The translations under genes and the position numbers were made by a program. A DNA stretch of 22,455 nucleotides from CAZKFN01 sp964552035. GTDB lineage: Bacteria > Bacteroidota > Bacteroidia > Flavobacteriales_E > Vicingaceae. The stretch covers positions 1 to 22,455 of the forward strand of contig CAZKFN010000031.1 of assembly GCA_964552035.1 (NCBI GenBank), written 5' to 3'. Under the pieces are notes generated by a model. That model was given only the letters and a program-made list of their open reading frames with translations. It was not told where the DNA came from and searched no databases. Shown in pieces: positions 1-9,127 of this stretch; within the stretch, counting starts at the first letter, position 1, and each line of letters starts with the position of its first letter.

Positions 1-61
1 ACACCTTCTTTCTACGGTTAGTAGGATGATCATCATAATTTACTAAAGTGAAACCTCTCAT
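1..61 (-). CDS. possible 5' end of an unidentified leftward gene (partial)
   Basis: An ATG at 61-59 opens a leftward reading frame that stays open for 20 codons to the window edge (begins MRGFTLVNYDDHPTN). On the coding strand an AGGAG-like purine run (GATTAGGAGTAG) lies about 10 bases before the ATG, a sensible ribosome-binding position although such sites are uncommon in this phylum. I do not recognise the product, and 20 open codons can occur by chance, so this rests mainly on the start context and on the otherwise empty space between it and the next gene. Confidence 0.4.
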   Translation of the reverse strand, partial: MRGFTLVNYDDHPTNRRKKV

Positions 62-271
62 TTCAATTCTACTCCTAATCTATACAGTTCATTTCTTATT
101 TACTTTACAAAAGTCAGCAAAACTTAGCATATACATCTTTTATTAGAAAAGCATTTATGACTATTCGACTTCTTTCAATTCACCCTCCACTCATAATTTT
201 AGAGAAGATAATACTTAAATCATTTTTTTCGCCTAAATTCGTTAACTATAGTTTTATCTAAACGCAACACA
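62..271. other. intergenic region, no supported gene
   Basis: AT-rich spacer between the putative leftward gene at the edge and the rightward SRPBCC gene, so it should carry divergent promoters. No RNA gene or clear hairpin was seen. The closest -7 match for the rightward gene is TAGTTTTA near 249-256 (one mismatch to TAnnTTTG), too weak to list as a promoter. Confidence 0.4.
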
Positions 272-1300
272 ATGAAAGCTTTAAAATGGATTGTATTTAT
301 ACTTATTGGACTAATACTTGCTTTTCTAATATTTTCAGCCTTGCAAGACAATCAATTAGTAGTAAATGTTGAAATTAGGATAGATGCTGATGCAGACTTG
401 GTTTATCAGGAATTAATACAGCTTGAAAATTGGAAAAAATGGGATGCTTTTAATGAATTAGACAGCAACATGGAGACAAAAGCTTCTACTGATGAAAAAA
501 TAAATTCTTATGAATGGAGTAGCGTACACCCTATGATTGGAAATGGGAAAAGAATGATTCAAACCCTTCAAGAAAATACAGCTGTGCAATTTGAATTGGA
601 GCTTGAAGATTGGCCTTACAATGCTATAGATAAATTTCATATCCAAGCAGTTGCAAGACATATAATATTAAGCCGCCATTATGAAGGTAAGAGAACTCCA
701 TTTTATCTAAACTTCCTAAATCTTTTCACAGAACCTATGATAAAGGAAAGCTTAAATAAGGACATGGAAAATTTTAAAATTTATGTAGAAGAAATTGCTG
801 AGGGAAAATCAAGGGATGAAGAAGAGGTAAAGGGAAAAGAGGAAACTTCTCTACCTTTTGAAATAAGAACTAATTCCATAAAAGGATTTAAATATATCAG
901 TATAACACAAAATTGCACGGCCGAAGAATTGCCTTCCACTTTATCTAATTTGCTCACGGAATTGAGTATTTACCTTGACATAATGGAGGATGTAAAAGCA
1001 ATTGCAGACCCTATTGCCATTTTTCATCAAAGAAGTGCCAAGCAACTAACCATAGAGGCGGCTATTCCAATTGAAGGTGAAGCAATTGAAAGTAATGAAA
1101 TAAAAGTAGGTAAATTACCTTCTACTCAAGTAATTCAAGGAGTTTATTATGGTAGTTATGAAAATGCTGAAGAAGTATATAATGCTATTCAAGAATATGC
1201 TAAACAACAAAATATAAGCTTGGCTAGAAACCCATGGGAAACATATAGCACCACTACCTCAGGTGAAACTAAAACATTAATTAACTATCCTGTTCAATAG
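272..1300 (+). CDS. membrane-anchored SRPBCC-domain protein with C-terminal GyrI-like domain
   Basis: The 342-residue product starts with a single hydrophobic helix (about residues 5-25, IVFILIGLILAFLIF) preceded by lysines, so it is probably anchored in the inner membrane. Residues about 28-176 resemble the SRPBCC/polyketide-cyclase fold: the VNVEIRIDADADLVYQ strand, a NWKKWDAF segment, and a closing region with NLFTEPMIKESLNKDMENFK as in Bacteroidota SRPBCC proteins. Residues about 195-340 resemble the GyrI-like/AraC effector-binding domain, with the late VYYGSYENAEEVYNAI and PWETY segments. Both folds bind small hydrophobic or cationic ligands; the ligand here is unknown. This two-domain layout is known in Bacteroidota. 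No enzyme residues can be assigned. The gene ends one base before the stop of the convergent mutase gene. Confidence 0.75.
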   Translation: MKALKWIVFILIGLILAFLIFSALQDNQLVVNVEIRIDADADLVYQELIQLENWKKWDAFNELDSNMETKASTDEKINSYEWSSVHPMIGNGKRMIQTLQENTAVQFELELEDWPYNAIDKFHIQAVARHIILSRHYEGKRTPFYLNFLNLFTEPMIKESLNKDMENFKIYVEEIAEGKSRDEEEVKGKEETSLPFEIRTNSIKGFKYISITQNCTAEELPSTLSNLLTELSIYLDIMEDVKAIADPIAIFHQRSAKQLTIEAAIPIEGEAIESNEIKVGKLPSTQVIQGVYYGSYENAEEVYNAIQEYAKQQNISLARNPWETYSTTTSGETKTLINYPVQ

Positions 1301-1301
1301 G

Positions 1302-3437
1302 TTATTCTGATCTTTCTGCTTGAATTAAAGTGTCCAATATTGCAATGGCTGCTGAGGGGATTTTTGTACCTGGCCCAAAAATTCCTGCCACACCTAAATC
1401 CCATAAATATTGATAATCTTGTTGAGGAATAACTCCGCCAACAATGACCATAATGTCTAGTCGGCCATATTTTTTCAGTTCATCTATTACTTGAGGAACT
1501 AAGGTTTTATGTCCAGCGGCTAAGGAAGAAACACCAATAATGTGTACGTCATTTTCTATAGCTTGTTTCACAGCCTCCTGAGGAGTCTGAAACAAAGAAC
1601 CAATATCTACATCAAAGCCAATATCTGCAAAGGAAGTAGAAATCACTTTAGCCCCCCTATCATGTCCGTCTTGTCCCATTTTAGCCACCATAATCCTTGG
1701 GCGTCGACCAATAAGATCGGCATATTCGTCTGCTTTTTTACAAGCAATTATAAAATCATTGTTTTCCATAGCTTCTTGAGAATAAACACCAGAAATAGAT
1801 TGAATGTTTGCCTTATACCTTCCAAAAACCTCCTCCAAGGCATCGGAAATCTCTCCTAAAGTCGCCCTTAAGCGAGCTGCTTCTACAGCTAATTCTAATA
1901 TATTAGCATCATCTGACTTTGCTCCCTCTGTAATTGCTTTTAAAGCTTGCTTTACTTTTTCATTGTTTCGCTTTTTGCGAATTTCTTTTAAGCGTTCAGT
2001 TTGTGCTATCCTTACCTTGTTGTTATCAATATCCAACACATCAATTGACACCTTATCTTCCGTTAAGAATTTATTCACTCCAACAATTATATCCCTCCCT
2101 GAATCAATCCTCGCTTGCTTTCTTGCTGCAGCTTCTTCAATTCTCAATTTAGGTAAACCTTGTTCAATAGCTTTTGCCATACCCCCCATTTCTTCTACCT
2201 CTTCGATTAATGCCCAAGCCTTTTTAGCAATTTTATCTGTTAAGCTTTCTATGTAATATGCTCCACCCCACGGATCCACTGTTTTAGTGATAGCTGTTTC
2301 TTCTTGCAAATAAAGCTGAGTATTTCTAGCAATCCTTGCAGAAAAATCAGTGGGCAAAGCAATGGCCTCATCCAAGGCATTCGTGTGAAGAGATTGCGTT
2401 CCTCCAAATGCAGCTGCCATTGCTTCAATGCACGTTCTAGCTACATTGTTAAATGGATCTTGTTCTGTCAAACTATAACCAGATGTCTGACAATGTGTAC
2501 GTAGAGCTAGGGATTTTGGATTTTTGGGATTAAATCGCTGAACAATTTTTGCCCATAACATTCTTGCTGCACGCATTTTTGCCACCTCCATAAAATGATT
2601 CATCCCAATCCCCCAAAAGAAGGATAAGCGGGGAGCAAAATTATCAATATCCAAACCAGATTCAATTCCTGTTTCTAAATATTGCAATCCATCAGCTAAA
2701 GTATAGGCCAATTCAATATCAGCTGTTGCTCCTGCTTCATGCATGTGATAACCTGAAATAGAAATGGAATTAAAACGAGGCATTTTTTTAGCGGTATATT
2801 TGAAAATATCTGCTATCAAACGCATGGAAGGTTGTGGTGGATAGATGTAAGTATTCCTCACCATAAACTCTTTTAAAATATCATTTTGAATGGTTCCACT
2901 CAGTTGTTCCGACTTTACGCCCTGTTCCTCTGCAGCAACAATATAAAAAGCCATAATGGGTATTACTGCTCCATTCATTGTCATTGAAACAGACATTTTA
3001 TCTAGAGGAATTTGGTCAAACAAAACCTTCATATCCTCCACACTGTCAATGGCCACTCCTGCTTTTCCTACATCTCCGACTACTCTTGGATGGTTGGAGT
3101 CATAACCTCTATGGGTAGCTAAATCAAAAGCTACCGACAAACCTCTTTGTCCAGCTTTTAAGTTTCTTCTATAAAAGACATTAGACTCTTCTGCCGTTGA
3201 AAAACCAGCATACTGACGAATGGTCCATGGACGCATTACATACATAGTGGAGTATGGGCCACGCAGATATGGAGGAATTCCTGCTCCATAATTTACATGC
3301 TTTAAATTTTTAATATCCTCAGCAGAATAAAGCGTTTTTAAAGCAATTTGCTCTGCAGTATGCCATTCATTAACAATCGGACGGTTCTTTTTCTCTACAC
3401 TTATATCTTCGTTAAGCTTATTAAACTTTGGTCTCAT
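1302..3437 (-). CDS. scpA: methylmalonyl-CoA mutase, large (catalytic, B12-binding) subunit
   Basis: The 711-residue protein aligns by eye along its whole length with the large subunit of Propionibacterium methylmalonyl-CoA mutase (MutB). It interconverts L-methylmalonyl-CoA and succinyl-CoA using adenosylcobalamin in the cytoplasm. The N-terminal TIM barrel carries the methylmalonyl-CoA-specific signature near residues 64-79 (TMYVMRPWTIRQYAGF) and GYHMHEAGA near 229-237, whose first His matches the active-site His. The C-terminal cobalamin domain has D590-x-H592-x-x-G595 (lower axial ligand H592), S637-x-L639 and the GG pair at about 667-668. Length is normal. It starts three bases after the small-subunit stop, so the two are translated from one transcript. 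No methylmalonyl-CoA epimerase or MeaB-type GTPase is in the window. Confidence 0.96.
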   Translation of the reverse strand: MRPKFNKLNEDISVEKKNRPIVNEWHTAEQIALKTLYSAEDIKNLKHVNYGAGIPPYLRGPYSTMYVMRPWTIRQYAGFSTAEESNVFYRRNLKAGQRGLSVAFDLATHRGYDSNHPRVVGDVGKAGVAIDSVEDMKVLFDQIPLDKMSVSMTMNGAVIPIMAFYIVAAEEQGVKSEQLSGTIQNDILKEFMVRNTYIYPPQPSMRLIADIFKYTAKKMPRFNSISISGYHMHEAGATADIELAYTLADGLQYLETGIESGLDIDNFAPRLSFFWGIGMNHFMEVAKMRAARMLWAKIVQRFNPKNPKSLALRTHCQTSGYSLTEQDPFNNVARTCIEAMAAAFGGTQSLHTNALDEAIALPTDFSARIARNTQLYLQEETAITKTVDPWGGAYYIESLTDKIAKKAWALIEEVEEMGGMAKAIEQGLPKLRIEEAAARKQARIDSGRDIIVGVNKFLTEDKVSIDVLDIDNNKVRIAQTERLKEIRKKRNNEKVKQALKAITEGAKSDDANILELAVEAARLRATLGEISDALEEVFGRYKANIQSISGVYSQEAMENNDFIIACKKADEYADLIGRRPRIMVAKMGQDGHDRGAKVISTSFADIGFDVDIGSLFQTPQEAVKQAIENDVHIIGVSSLAAGHKTLVPQVIDELKKYGRLDIMVIVGGVIPQQDYQYLWDLGVAGIFGPGTKIPSAAIAILDTLIQAERSE

Positions 3438-3440
3438 AGT

Positions 3441-4739
3441 CTAATCAATTTCTTTGGCTAATAAATAAGATTTTAATCCTTTCTCTCCCCTATTTTCATT
3501 CCTTATATCCAACTTATCTGCTTCCTCATTTATAAATTGGTTAACTCCAATCATAGCTTTCCCATTTTTGTAACTTTCCAATTCTGCTGACCAGCTTTTA
3601 TCAAACATTTGTTGAAGTTCACCTGATTCAAATAAAGTAAGGACTCCACCTTTTTCTTCCATGGTAAGGAATTCATCCCATGCTTTTTCAGCTAATTCTG
3701 CAGTTAAAGATTCTATATAATAAGAACCTTTTGCCATATCTGCTACTTCTGACAAGTAAGCTTCTTTGGATAAAATCAACACTATATTTTTTGCCATTCT
3801 ATTTCCCAATTTGGAGGAAGACTCTAAAACATCAAAAGCAAGACTGCTCACCTTATCACAGTTTCCTATTACAGCGGCCATAGCTTGAGTGGTTGTCCTC
3901 AATAAATTCGTGTAGGGATCTTTATGTGCTAAATAAGTTGAGCTCCCGCTCCCCCATAAATAAGGTGCTGTTTCAACTTTATAAGATTTAAAAAGCTGAT
4001 GTATCAAAAACCTTAAAGCTCTAGCTTTAGCAATTTCTAAGAAATAACTATTGCCAAAGGAAACTTTAAATTCAATATGTTGGGCAACTTCTTCAGCCGA
4101 TAGGTCAGCATCAGTTAATGCATCAAAGTAGCTCAAAGCATGTTGTAAAGTACAAGCTATTTCTTGAATGAGATTCGCTCCTGCAGATTTATAAACCCCT
4201 CCGTCAATTAATAAGAAGCGCTCATTTCTTTTTGTCGTCTTAAAAAGATCAACAAGTTTTTCTACCTCTAACTTTTCATTCTTCCCTCTTAAATATTCTC
4301 CAATTGGGTCGATTTGAAAAGAGAAATTGTTTGCTTTTGGCAATTGTTCTAAATAGAAGCATAAATTATTATTTATTCCTAACTCTTTAAGTTGCTCTCC
4401 TTTTTCAGCATCTAAACCTAGAACTGTCAATTCCTCTACACCATTTTCTAATGCATTTTGAATCTCTTCTTTTAATTTTTCTAGAGCTCCCGAATAGCGT
4501 AACTCATGAGCTATAACCCATGAAGGAGAAGACTTTTGTACCTTTTGAATGGAGGTAATTAAATGGTTTCTATCTATGGAAGATGCACGATAATAAGGCT
4601 GATGTTCTAGCCCCAGCACATCTTTCCAAACCAATGTTTCCTCAAAGTTTTTGCCTTTTAGGTCTTGAATAACCTTCGCTCTCCAATCTTCATCACTTAA
4701 TACAGAAAACTCAGGAAATAAATCTTTACTTTCACTCAT
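3441..4739 (-). CDS. mutA: methylmalonyl-CoA mutase, small (non-catalytic) subunit
   Basis: The 432-residue product matches the barrel domain of the mutase family. Visible family segments are YLWGSGSSTYLAHKDPYTN, LLRTTTQAMAAVIG, and AKGSYYIESLTAELAEKAW near the barrel end, which parallels GGAYYIESLTDKIAKKAW in the large subunit. It has no DxHxxG motif and stops soon after the barrel, so the degenerate B12-like domain found in longer small subunits is absent; short forms like this are usual in Bacteroidota. It should pair with the large subunit three bases downstream to form the heterodimer and is not expected to bind cobalamin. It is the first gene of the operon, with a candidate promoter at 4754-4780. 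Confidence 0.92.
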   Translation of the reverse strand: MSESKDLFPEFSVLSDEDWRAKVIQDLKGKNFEETLVWKDVLGLEHQPYYRASSIDRNHLITSIQKVQKSSPSWVIAHELRYSGALEKLKEEIQNALENGVEELTVLGLDAEKGEQLKELGINNNLCFYLEQLPKANNFSFQIDPIGEYLRGKNEKLEVEKLVDLFKTTKRNERFLLIDGGVYKSAGANLIQEIACTLQHALSYFDALTDADLSAEEVAQHIEFKVSFGNSYFLEIAKARALRFLIHQLFKSYKVETAPYLWGSGSSTYLAHKDPYTNLLRTTTQAMAAVIGNCDKVSSLAFDVLESSSKLGNRMAKNIVLILSKEAYLSEVADMAKGSYYIESLTAELAEKAWDEFLTMEEKGGVLTLFESGELQQMFDKSWSAELESYKNGKAMIGVNQFINEEADKLDIRNENRGEKGLKSYLLAKEID

Positions 4740-4753
4740 AACCCCTACAATTA

Positions 4754-4780
4754 TAAAGATACGAAGTTACAAATATTCAA
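4754..4780 (-). promoter_or_regulatory. candidate promoter for the mutase operon
   Basis: On the minus strand, TTG (4780-4778) and TATCTTTA (4761-4754, seven of eight to TAnnTTTG) are separated by 16 bases. The -7 box ends 14 bases before the mutA ATG. The spacing is slightly short for the Bacteroidota consensus, so this is a moderate call. Confidence 0.35.
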
Positions 4781-4953
4781 TGCTTTTCTATGCTTGAAAT
4801 AGCAAAGATGAGAGTTTCGCTTTATTTTTATCTAAAATCTATTATTGCAATAAATTTACCCTGCCATTTTTCAAACTCTTCTACTCAAAAAAGCAAGATA
4901 AAGAATTTGTATTTTAGAGTTATTAAAGACTTTTCAATCCCTTTATGAATGAT

Positions 4954-4961
4954 TATCTTTA
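4954..4961 (+). promoter_or_regulatory. candidate -7 element for rel
   Basis: TATCTTTA matches the Bacteroidota TAnnTTTG -7 element except at the last base and lies 15 bases before the rel ATG, which implies a very short leader. No convincing -33 TTG is found at the expected distance. Confidence 0.35.
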
Positions 4962-4976
4962 CAACTTTATTCTTTT

Positions 4977-7181
4977 ATGGAAAAGGTAATAGACGAAGAA
5001 GCAGAAAACAGAGAAATAAAGCGGCAATATCGCGCTTTATTAAGAGCAGCAAAACATGTGACCACTAAAAAGGATAAAGCCACTATACGAAAGGCTTTTA
5101 ATGTGGCATTGGAGGCGCATAAAGATATGCGACGCAAATCTGGTGAGCCTTATATTTATCATCCCATAGCTGTGGCACAAATTATTGCCGAAGAAATCGG
5201 ATTGGGCACTACTGCTATTGTCTGTGCACTTTTGCATGATACCGTTGAAGATACAGAAATTACCCTAGATGATATAGAAAGGATGTTTGGCAAAAAAGAA
5301 CGTCAAATTATCGATGGGCTTACTAAAATATCTGATGTTGTAGATTATACAGTATCCATGCAAGCTGAGAATTTTAGAAAAATTCTTCTTACCCTTTCAG
5401 ACGATGTTCGCGTCATTCTGATTAAGCTAACCGACCGCTTGCACAATATGAGGACCTTAGATTCCATGCGTAGGGATAAACAATTAAAAATTGCATCGGA
5501 AACACTTTTTTTATATGCCCCTCTTGCTCACAGATTAGGATTGTATTCTATAAAAACTGAGTTAGAGGACTTAGCTTTAAAATATACAGAACCTGACGCT
5601 TATGAAGAAATTACAAAAAAATTACAAAAATCTAAATCTGTACGTACTCGATTTGTCAACCGCTTTAGCCTTCCAATTCGGCAAGAATTAGATAAACAAA
5701 GGATCTACTTTGAGATAAAGGTGAGGACTAAGTCTGTCTATTCCATTTATCAAAAGATGAAAACGCAAAATATTCCTTTTGAACAAGTGTATGATGTTTT
5801 TGCAATTCGGATTATTATAGACACCGATTTAGAAAAAGAAAAAGCAGAATGTTGGAATGCCTATTCCATTGTTACAGATTATTATCAACCCAATCCAGAT
5901 CGTTTGCGTGATTGGGTTTCTACTCCAAAGGCCAACGGTTATGAATCTTTACATACCACGGTGATGAGTCCTGGAGGAAAATGGGTTGAAGTTCAAATAC
6001 GAACCAAACGAATGGATCAAATCGCTGAAAAAGGGTATGCTTCTCATTGGAAGTATAAGGAGGGAGAGCAAGATAGTGGAGATAAATACTTAGACAATTG
6101 GATTAACAAGGTAAGGGAAATACTAGAAAATCCAGAAAAGGATGCCATTGAATTTATAGATGACTTTAAACTTAACCTTTTTGCAGAAGAAATTTTCATC
6201 TTTACCCCAGATGGAGAATTAAGAAACTTGCCTCAAGGTGCTTCGGCCTTAGATTTTGCATTTGAAATTCACACTGAAGTGGGATTGCACTGCATGGGCG
6301 CTAAAGTCAACCATAAACTTGTTCCACTGAGCACCCCACTTAAAAGTGGTGACCAAGTTGAAATCATTACTTCTAAAAAGCAGCGACCAAATGAAACCTG
6401 GTTAGACTACGTAATAACGGGTAAAGCTAAATCCAACATCAAAGCTTTTCTACGAGAGGATAAGAGAAGATTGGCTGAAGATGGAAAAGTTAAATTTGAA
6501 AAATGGCTAAAGAAAAACAAAATTAATAAGACAGAATCCAACCTTAATGCACTTCAAAAGTTCTTTCACATGAGTAGCCTTACTGATTTATATTATCATT
6601 TTGAAATTGACAGACTAAGGCTAAATAGAATAAAAGAACTGGCGATTGAAAATGGGAAAATCATAAAAAAGAAAGGAAAAGAAGAAGTTTCTCAACTCAA
6701 GAGGTTTTTAGAAAGTGGTAAAAAGAGTGAAGAAATGCTGGTTATAGGAGACGAAATGGATTATTTCGACTATAAGCTTTCTCCTTGTTGCAATCCAATT
6801 CCTGGTGATGAAGTTTTTGGTTTTATCACCACCAACGATGGCATTAAAATTCACAAAACCAACTGCCCTAATGCAGTACAACTAATGTCTCATTATGCCT
6901 ATAGGATTGTTAAAGCCCGTTGGACCAGCCAAAAGAAAATTGCTTTTCTTGCGGGAATTAAAGTTACGGGAATTGACGATTTAGGCTTAGTCAATAAAAT
7001 CACCAAATTAATTTCAGAAGAATTAAACGTTAACATGCGCTCTATAAGTTTTGATTCTCTGGATGGTATCTTTGAAGGAACCATAATGGTTTTTGTTCAC
7101 GATACAAAACACCTAAAACGATTGATTAATAAAATAAAACACATAGAAGGAGTTATTAATATCTCAAGGATAGACACCTAA
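4977..7181 (+). CDS. rel: bifunctional (p)ppGpp synthetase/hydrolase (Rel/SpoT long RSH)
   Basis: This 734-residue long RSH protein makes and degrades the alarmone (p)ppGpp. The HD hydrolase domain is intact, with H62 in YHPIAVA and HDTVED at 87-92. The synthetase domain contains KVRTKSVYSIYQKM (248-261) and RDWVSTPKANGYESLHTTV (311-329), and EVQIRT at 338-343. A TGS domain spans about 404-466 (EEIFIFTPDGEL to VEIITSKK), a conserved-cysteine region has CC at 604-605 and C630, and a C-terminal ACT/RRM domain covers about 658-734. Because both catalytic halves look complete it should be bifunctional rather than RelA-like. It opens the rightward rel-fur-purA-OstA block; the neighbouring purine enzyme PurA is a known type of (p)ppGpp target in other bacteria. 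Confidence 0.96.
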   Translation: MEKVIDEEAENREIKRQYRALLRAAKHVTTKKDKATIRKAFNVALEAHKDMRRKSGEPYIYHPIAVAQIIAEEIGLGTTAIVCALLHDTVEDTEITLDDIERMFGKKERQIIDGLTKISDVVDYTVSMQAENFRKILLTLSDDVRVILIKLTDRLHNMRTLDSMRRDKQLKIASETLFLYAPLAHRLGLYSIKTELEDLALKYTEPDAYEEITKKLQKSKSVRTRFVNRFSLPIRQELDKQRIYFEIKVRTKSVYSIYQKMKTQNIPFEQVYDVFAIRIIIDTDLEKEKAECWNAYSIVTDYYQPNPDRLRDWVSTPKANGYESLHTTVMSPGGKWVEVQIRTKRMDQIAEKGYASHWKYKEGEQDSGDKYLDNWINKVREILENPEKDAIEFIDDFKLNLFAEEIFIFTPDGELRNLPQGASALDFAFEIHTEVGLHCMGAKVNHKLVPLSTPLKSGDQVEIITSKKQRPNETWLDYVITGKAKSNIKAFLREDKRRLAEDGKVKFEKWLKKNKINKTESNLNALQKFFHMSSLTDLYYHFEIDRLRLNRIKELAIENGKIIKKKGKEEVSQLKRFLESGKKSEEMLVIGDEMDYFDYKLSPCCNPIPGDEVFGFITTNDGIKIHKTNCPNAVQLMSHYAYRIVKARWTSQKKIAFLAGIKVTGIDDLGLVNKITKLISEELNVNMRSISFDSLDGIFEGTIMVFVHDTKHLKRLINKIKHIEGVINISRIDT

Positions 7182-7209
7182 TTTATGCATCAACTTGATT
7201 TAATAAACT

Positions 7210-7217
7210 TACCTTTG
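7210..7217 (+). promoter_or_regulatory. candidate -7 element for fur
   Basis: TACCTTTG is an exact TAnnTTTG match in the 56-base rel-fur gap, ending 20 bases before the fur ATG. The nearest upstream TTG (7195-7197) is only 12 bases away, so the -33 half is not supported. fur may therefore have its own start as well as read-through from rel. Confidence 0.42.
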
Positions 7218-7237
7218 TGTAATGGATTAAAATTTTT

Positions 7238-7720
7238 ATGAAAAATCAAAGTGAAACAATAGAAAAAGTTAGTCAAATTTTTTCAGCTTACTTAGAAAAA
7301 AACAGTCACCGTAAAACACCCGAGCGTTTTGCAATACTTCATGAAGTCTATGAACAAGACAAACATTTTGACATAGAGTCTTTATACATTTCAATGAAGG
7401 AAAAGAAGTATAGGGTAAGTCGTGCTACTTTATACAATACCATTGATTTACTATTGGCTTGTAACTTGGTGAGGAAACATCAGTTTGGCAACAATATGGC
7501 TCAATTTGAACGTTCTTATCAATATAAACAACACGACCACCTAATATGTACGCAATGCAATAAGGTCATCGAGTTTTGTGATCCAAGGATTCAAAATATA
7601 AAATCCACTGTAGGAGACCTTTTAGATTTTAATATTCTTCATCATTCTTTAAATCTATACGGCATTTGCGATTCATGTCAAGCAAGGTCCAATAATGAAA
7701 AATCTACAGAAAAGAAGTGA
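7238..7720 (+). CDS. Fur-family metal-dependent transcriptional regulator
   Basis: The 160-residue protein has the Fur architecture. An N-terminal winged helix includes KTPERFAILHEVY (26-38) and the recognition-helix region RVSRATLYNTIDLLL (59-73). A C-terminal dimerisation/metal domain has H99-D-H101-x-x-C104-x-x-C107 and a second pair C144-x-x-C147, the usual structural zinc site. The metal sensed (iron, zinc or manganese/peroxide) cannot be decided from these residues, so I give no Fur/Zur/PerR name. It lies between rel and purA, an arrangement I associate with Bacteroidota generally. The 13-residue tail after the last cysteine pair is charged and probably flexible. Confidence 0.92.
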   Translation: MKNQSETIEKVSQIFSAYLEKNSHRKTPERFAILHEVYEQDKHFDIESLYISMKEKKYRVSRATLYNTIDLLLACNLVRKHQFGNNMAQFERSYQYKQHDHLICTQCNKVIEFCDPRIQNIKSTVGDLLDFNILHHSLNLYGICDSCQARSNNEKSTEKK

Positions 7721-7793
7721 AATCTGTAAAACCAAAAAATCAAATTCTTAATAACTTTATATCATTTAAAAGCCTAAATCAAAAGAAGCAATT

Positions 7794-7801
7794 TACTTTT
7801 G
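7794..7801 (+). promoter_or_regulatory. candidate -7 element for purA
   Basis: TACTTTTG is an exact TAnnTTTG match in the 120-base fur-purA gap, ending 39 bases before the purA ATG. No TTG is found 17-23 bases upstream, so only the -7 half is supported. Confidence 0.4.
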
Positions 7802-7840
7802 CAAAGGCTAAAATAAAAAACATATCAAAAGATTAATCGA

Positions 7841-9127
7841 ATGAAAGTAGATGTATTACTAGGCCTTCAATGGGGAGATGAAGGAAAAGGTAAAGTAGTT
7901 GATGTTTTAACTCCAAAGTATGATGTTATCGCTAGATTCCAAGGAGGTCCCAATGCTGGTCACACATTAGAATTTGACAACATCAAGCACGTTTTACATA
8001 CCATTCCTTCTGGAATTTTCCACACTGACAAGGAGAATATTGTAGGCAATGGTGTAGTGATTGACCCTATTATTTTTATCAAAGAGATAAAAACGCTAGA
8101 AAAGATGGGGGTAGATATCAATGCTCATCTAGCAGTCTCAAGAAAAGCTCATTTAATTTTACCTACACACAGGCTGCTAGACGCTGCCTCTGAGCAAGCT
8201 AAAGGGAAACAGAAAATCGGTTCTACCCTCAAGGGAATTGGTCCAACTTATATGGATAAAACAGGTAGAAATGGTTTGAGAACAGGTGACATTGAGACGG
8301 ACAACTTTAAAGAAAAATACACGCAACTTCGCAATAAGCATTTGCAAATACTCAAACAATATGATTTTGAATTTGAGTTGGATGAAATGGAAAAGGAATG
8401 GTTAAATGCCATTGAAGAATTTAAAAAATTTCGATTAATTGACTCTGAGCATTTTATTAATCAAGCAAGGAAAAGCAATAAAAAGATATTAGCCGAAGGT
8501 GCTCAAGGAACATTATTAGACATCGACTTTGGCTCCTATCCTTTTGTAACTTCTTCCAATACCATTACCGCCGGCGCTTGCACCGGATTGGGTGTTGCCC
8601 CTAACCAAATTGGAGAAGTTTTTGGAATTTTTAAAAGCTATTGTACACGAGTTGGAGGCGGCCCTTTCCCTACAGAATTGGAAGATGAAGTGGGGGAAAG
8701 AATCCGAAAAGCTGGGAATGAATTTGGGGCTACGACTGGAAGGCCAAGACGCTGTGGTTGGATTGATTTACCAGCCCTTAAATATGCCATTATGATTAAT
8801 GGAGTAACCCAATTGATTATGACCAAAGCTGATGTATTAAGTGGTTTTGATTCTATTAAAATTTGTACTGCTTATAAATATAAGGGAGCGGTAATAGACT
8901 ATTTACCCTTTGATGCTTGCGATGAAAGTATACAAGCAATCTATAAGGAAGTGCCAGGTTGGTCTGAAGATTTAACAGGTATGAGTAAAATTGAAAGTAT
9001 TCCTGAAAACCTAAATAAATACATAGAATATTTAGAAGAAGAGCTTGAAACCCCTATCACTATAGTTTCTGTGGGACCCAATAGATCTCAAACCCTATTA
9101 AGAAATAGTAAATGGTTAAAGGCCTAA
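7841..9127 (+). CDS. purA: adenylosuccinate synthetase
   Basis: This 428-residue cytoplasmic enzyme condenses IMP with aspartate using GTP, the first committed step from IMP to AMP. Signatures are in order: the P-loop-like GDEGKGK at 12-18 with catalytic D13, GPNAGHT with catalytic H41, the IMP-loop segment GPTYMDKTGRNGLRTGD, EGAQGTLLDIDFG, and TTGRPRRCGWIDLPAL. Length is normal and nothing essential is missing. Its last 16 bases overlap the start of the OstA-like gene, so the two are likely co-transcribed and possibly translationally coupled. A -7 element lies 39 bases upstream of the ATG. Confidence 0.97.
   Translation: MKVDVLLGLQWGDEGKGKVVDVLTPKYDVIARFQGGPNAGHTLEFDNIKHVLHTIPSGIFHTDKENIVGNGVVIDPIIFIKEIKTLEKMGVDINAHLAVSRKAHLILPTHRLLDAASEQAKGKQKIGSTLKGIGPTYMDKTGRNGLRTGDIETDNFKEKYTQLRNKHLQILKQYDFEFELDEMEKEWLNAIEEFKKFRLIDSEHFINQARKSNKKILAEGAQGTLLDIDFGSYPFVTSSNTITAGACTGLGVAPNQIGEVFGIFKSYCTRVGGGPFPTELEDEVGERIRKAGNEFGATTGRPRRCGWIDLPALKYAIMINGVTQLIMTKADVLSGFDSIKICTAYKYKGAVIDYLPFDACDESIQAIYKEVPGWSEDLTGMSKIESIPENLNKYIEYLEEELETPITIVSVGPNRSQTLLRNSKWLKA

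Noticed and set aside
458..661. Leftward 67-codon frame inside the SRPBCC gene
   Set aside because: Antisense shadow of a supported gene with no recognisable domain or promoter.
1542..2256. Rightward open frames of 105 and 150 codons inside the mutase large-subunit gene
   Set aside because: They lie entirely antisense to a strongly supported gene, have no family resemblance and are rich in residues expected from reading that gene backwards.
8177..8826. Leftward and alternative-frame short frames inside purA
   Set aside because: They overlap conserved PurA motifs in other frames and match nothing.
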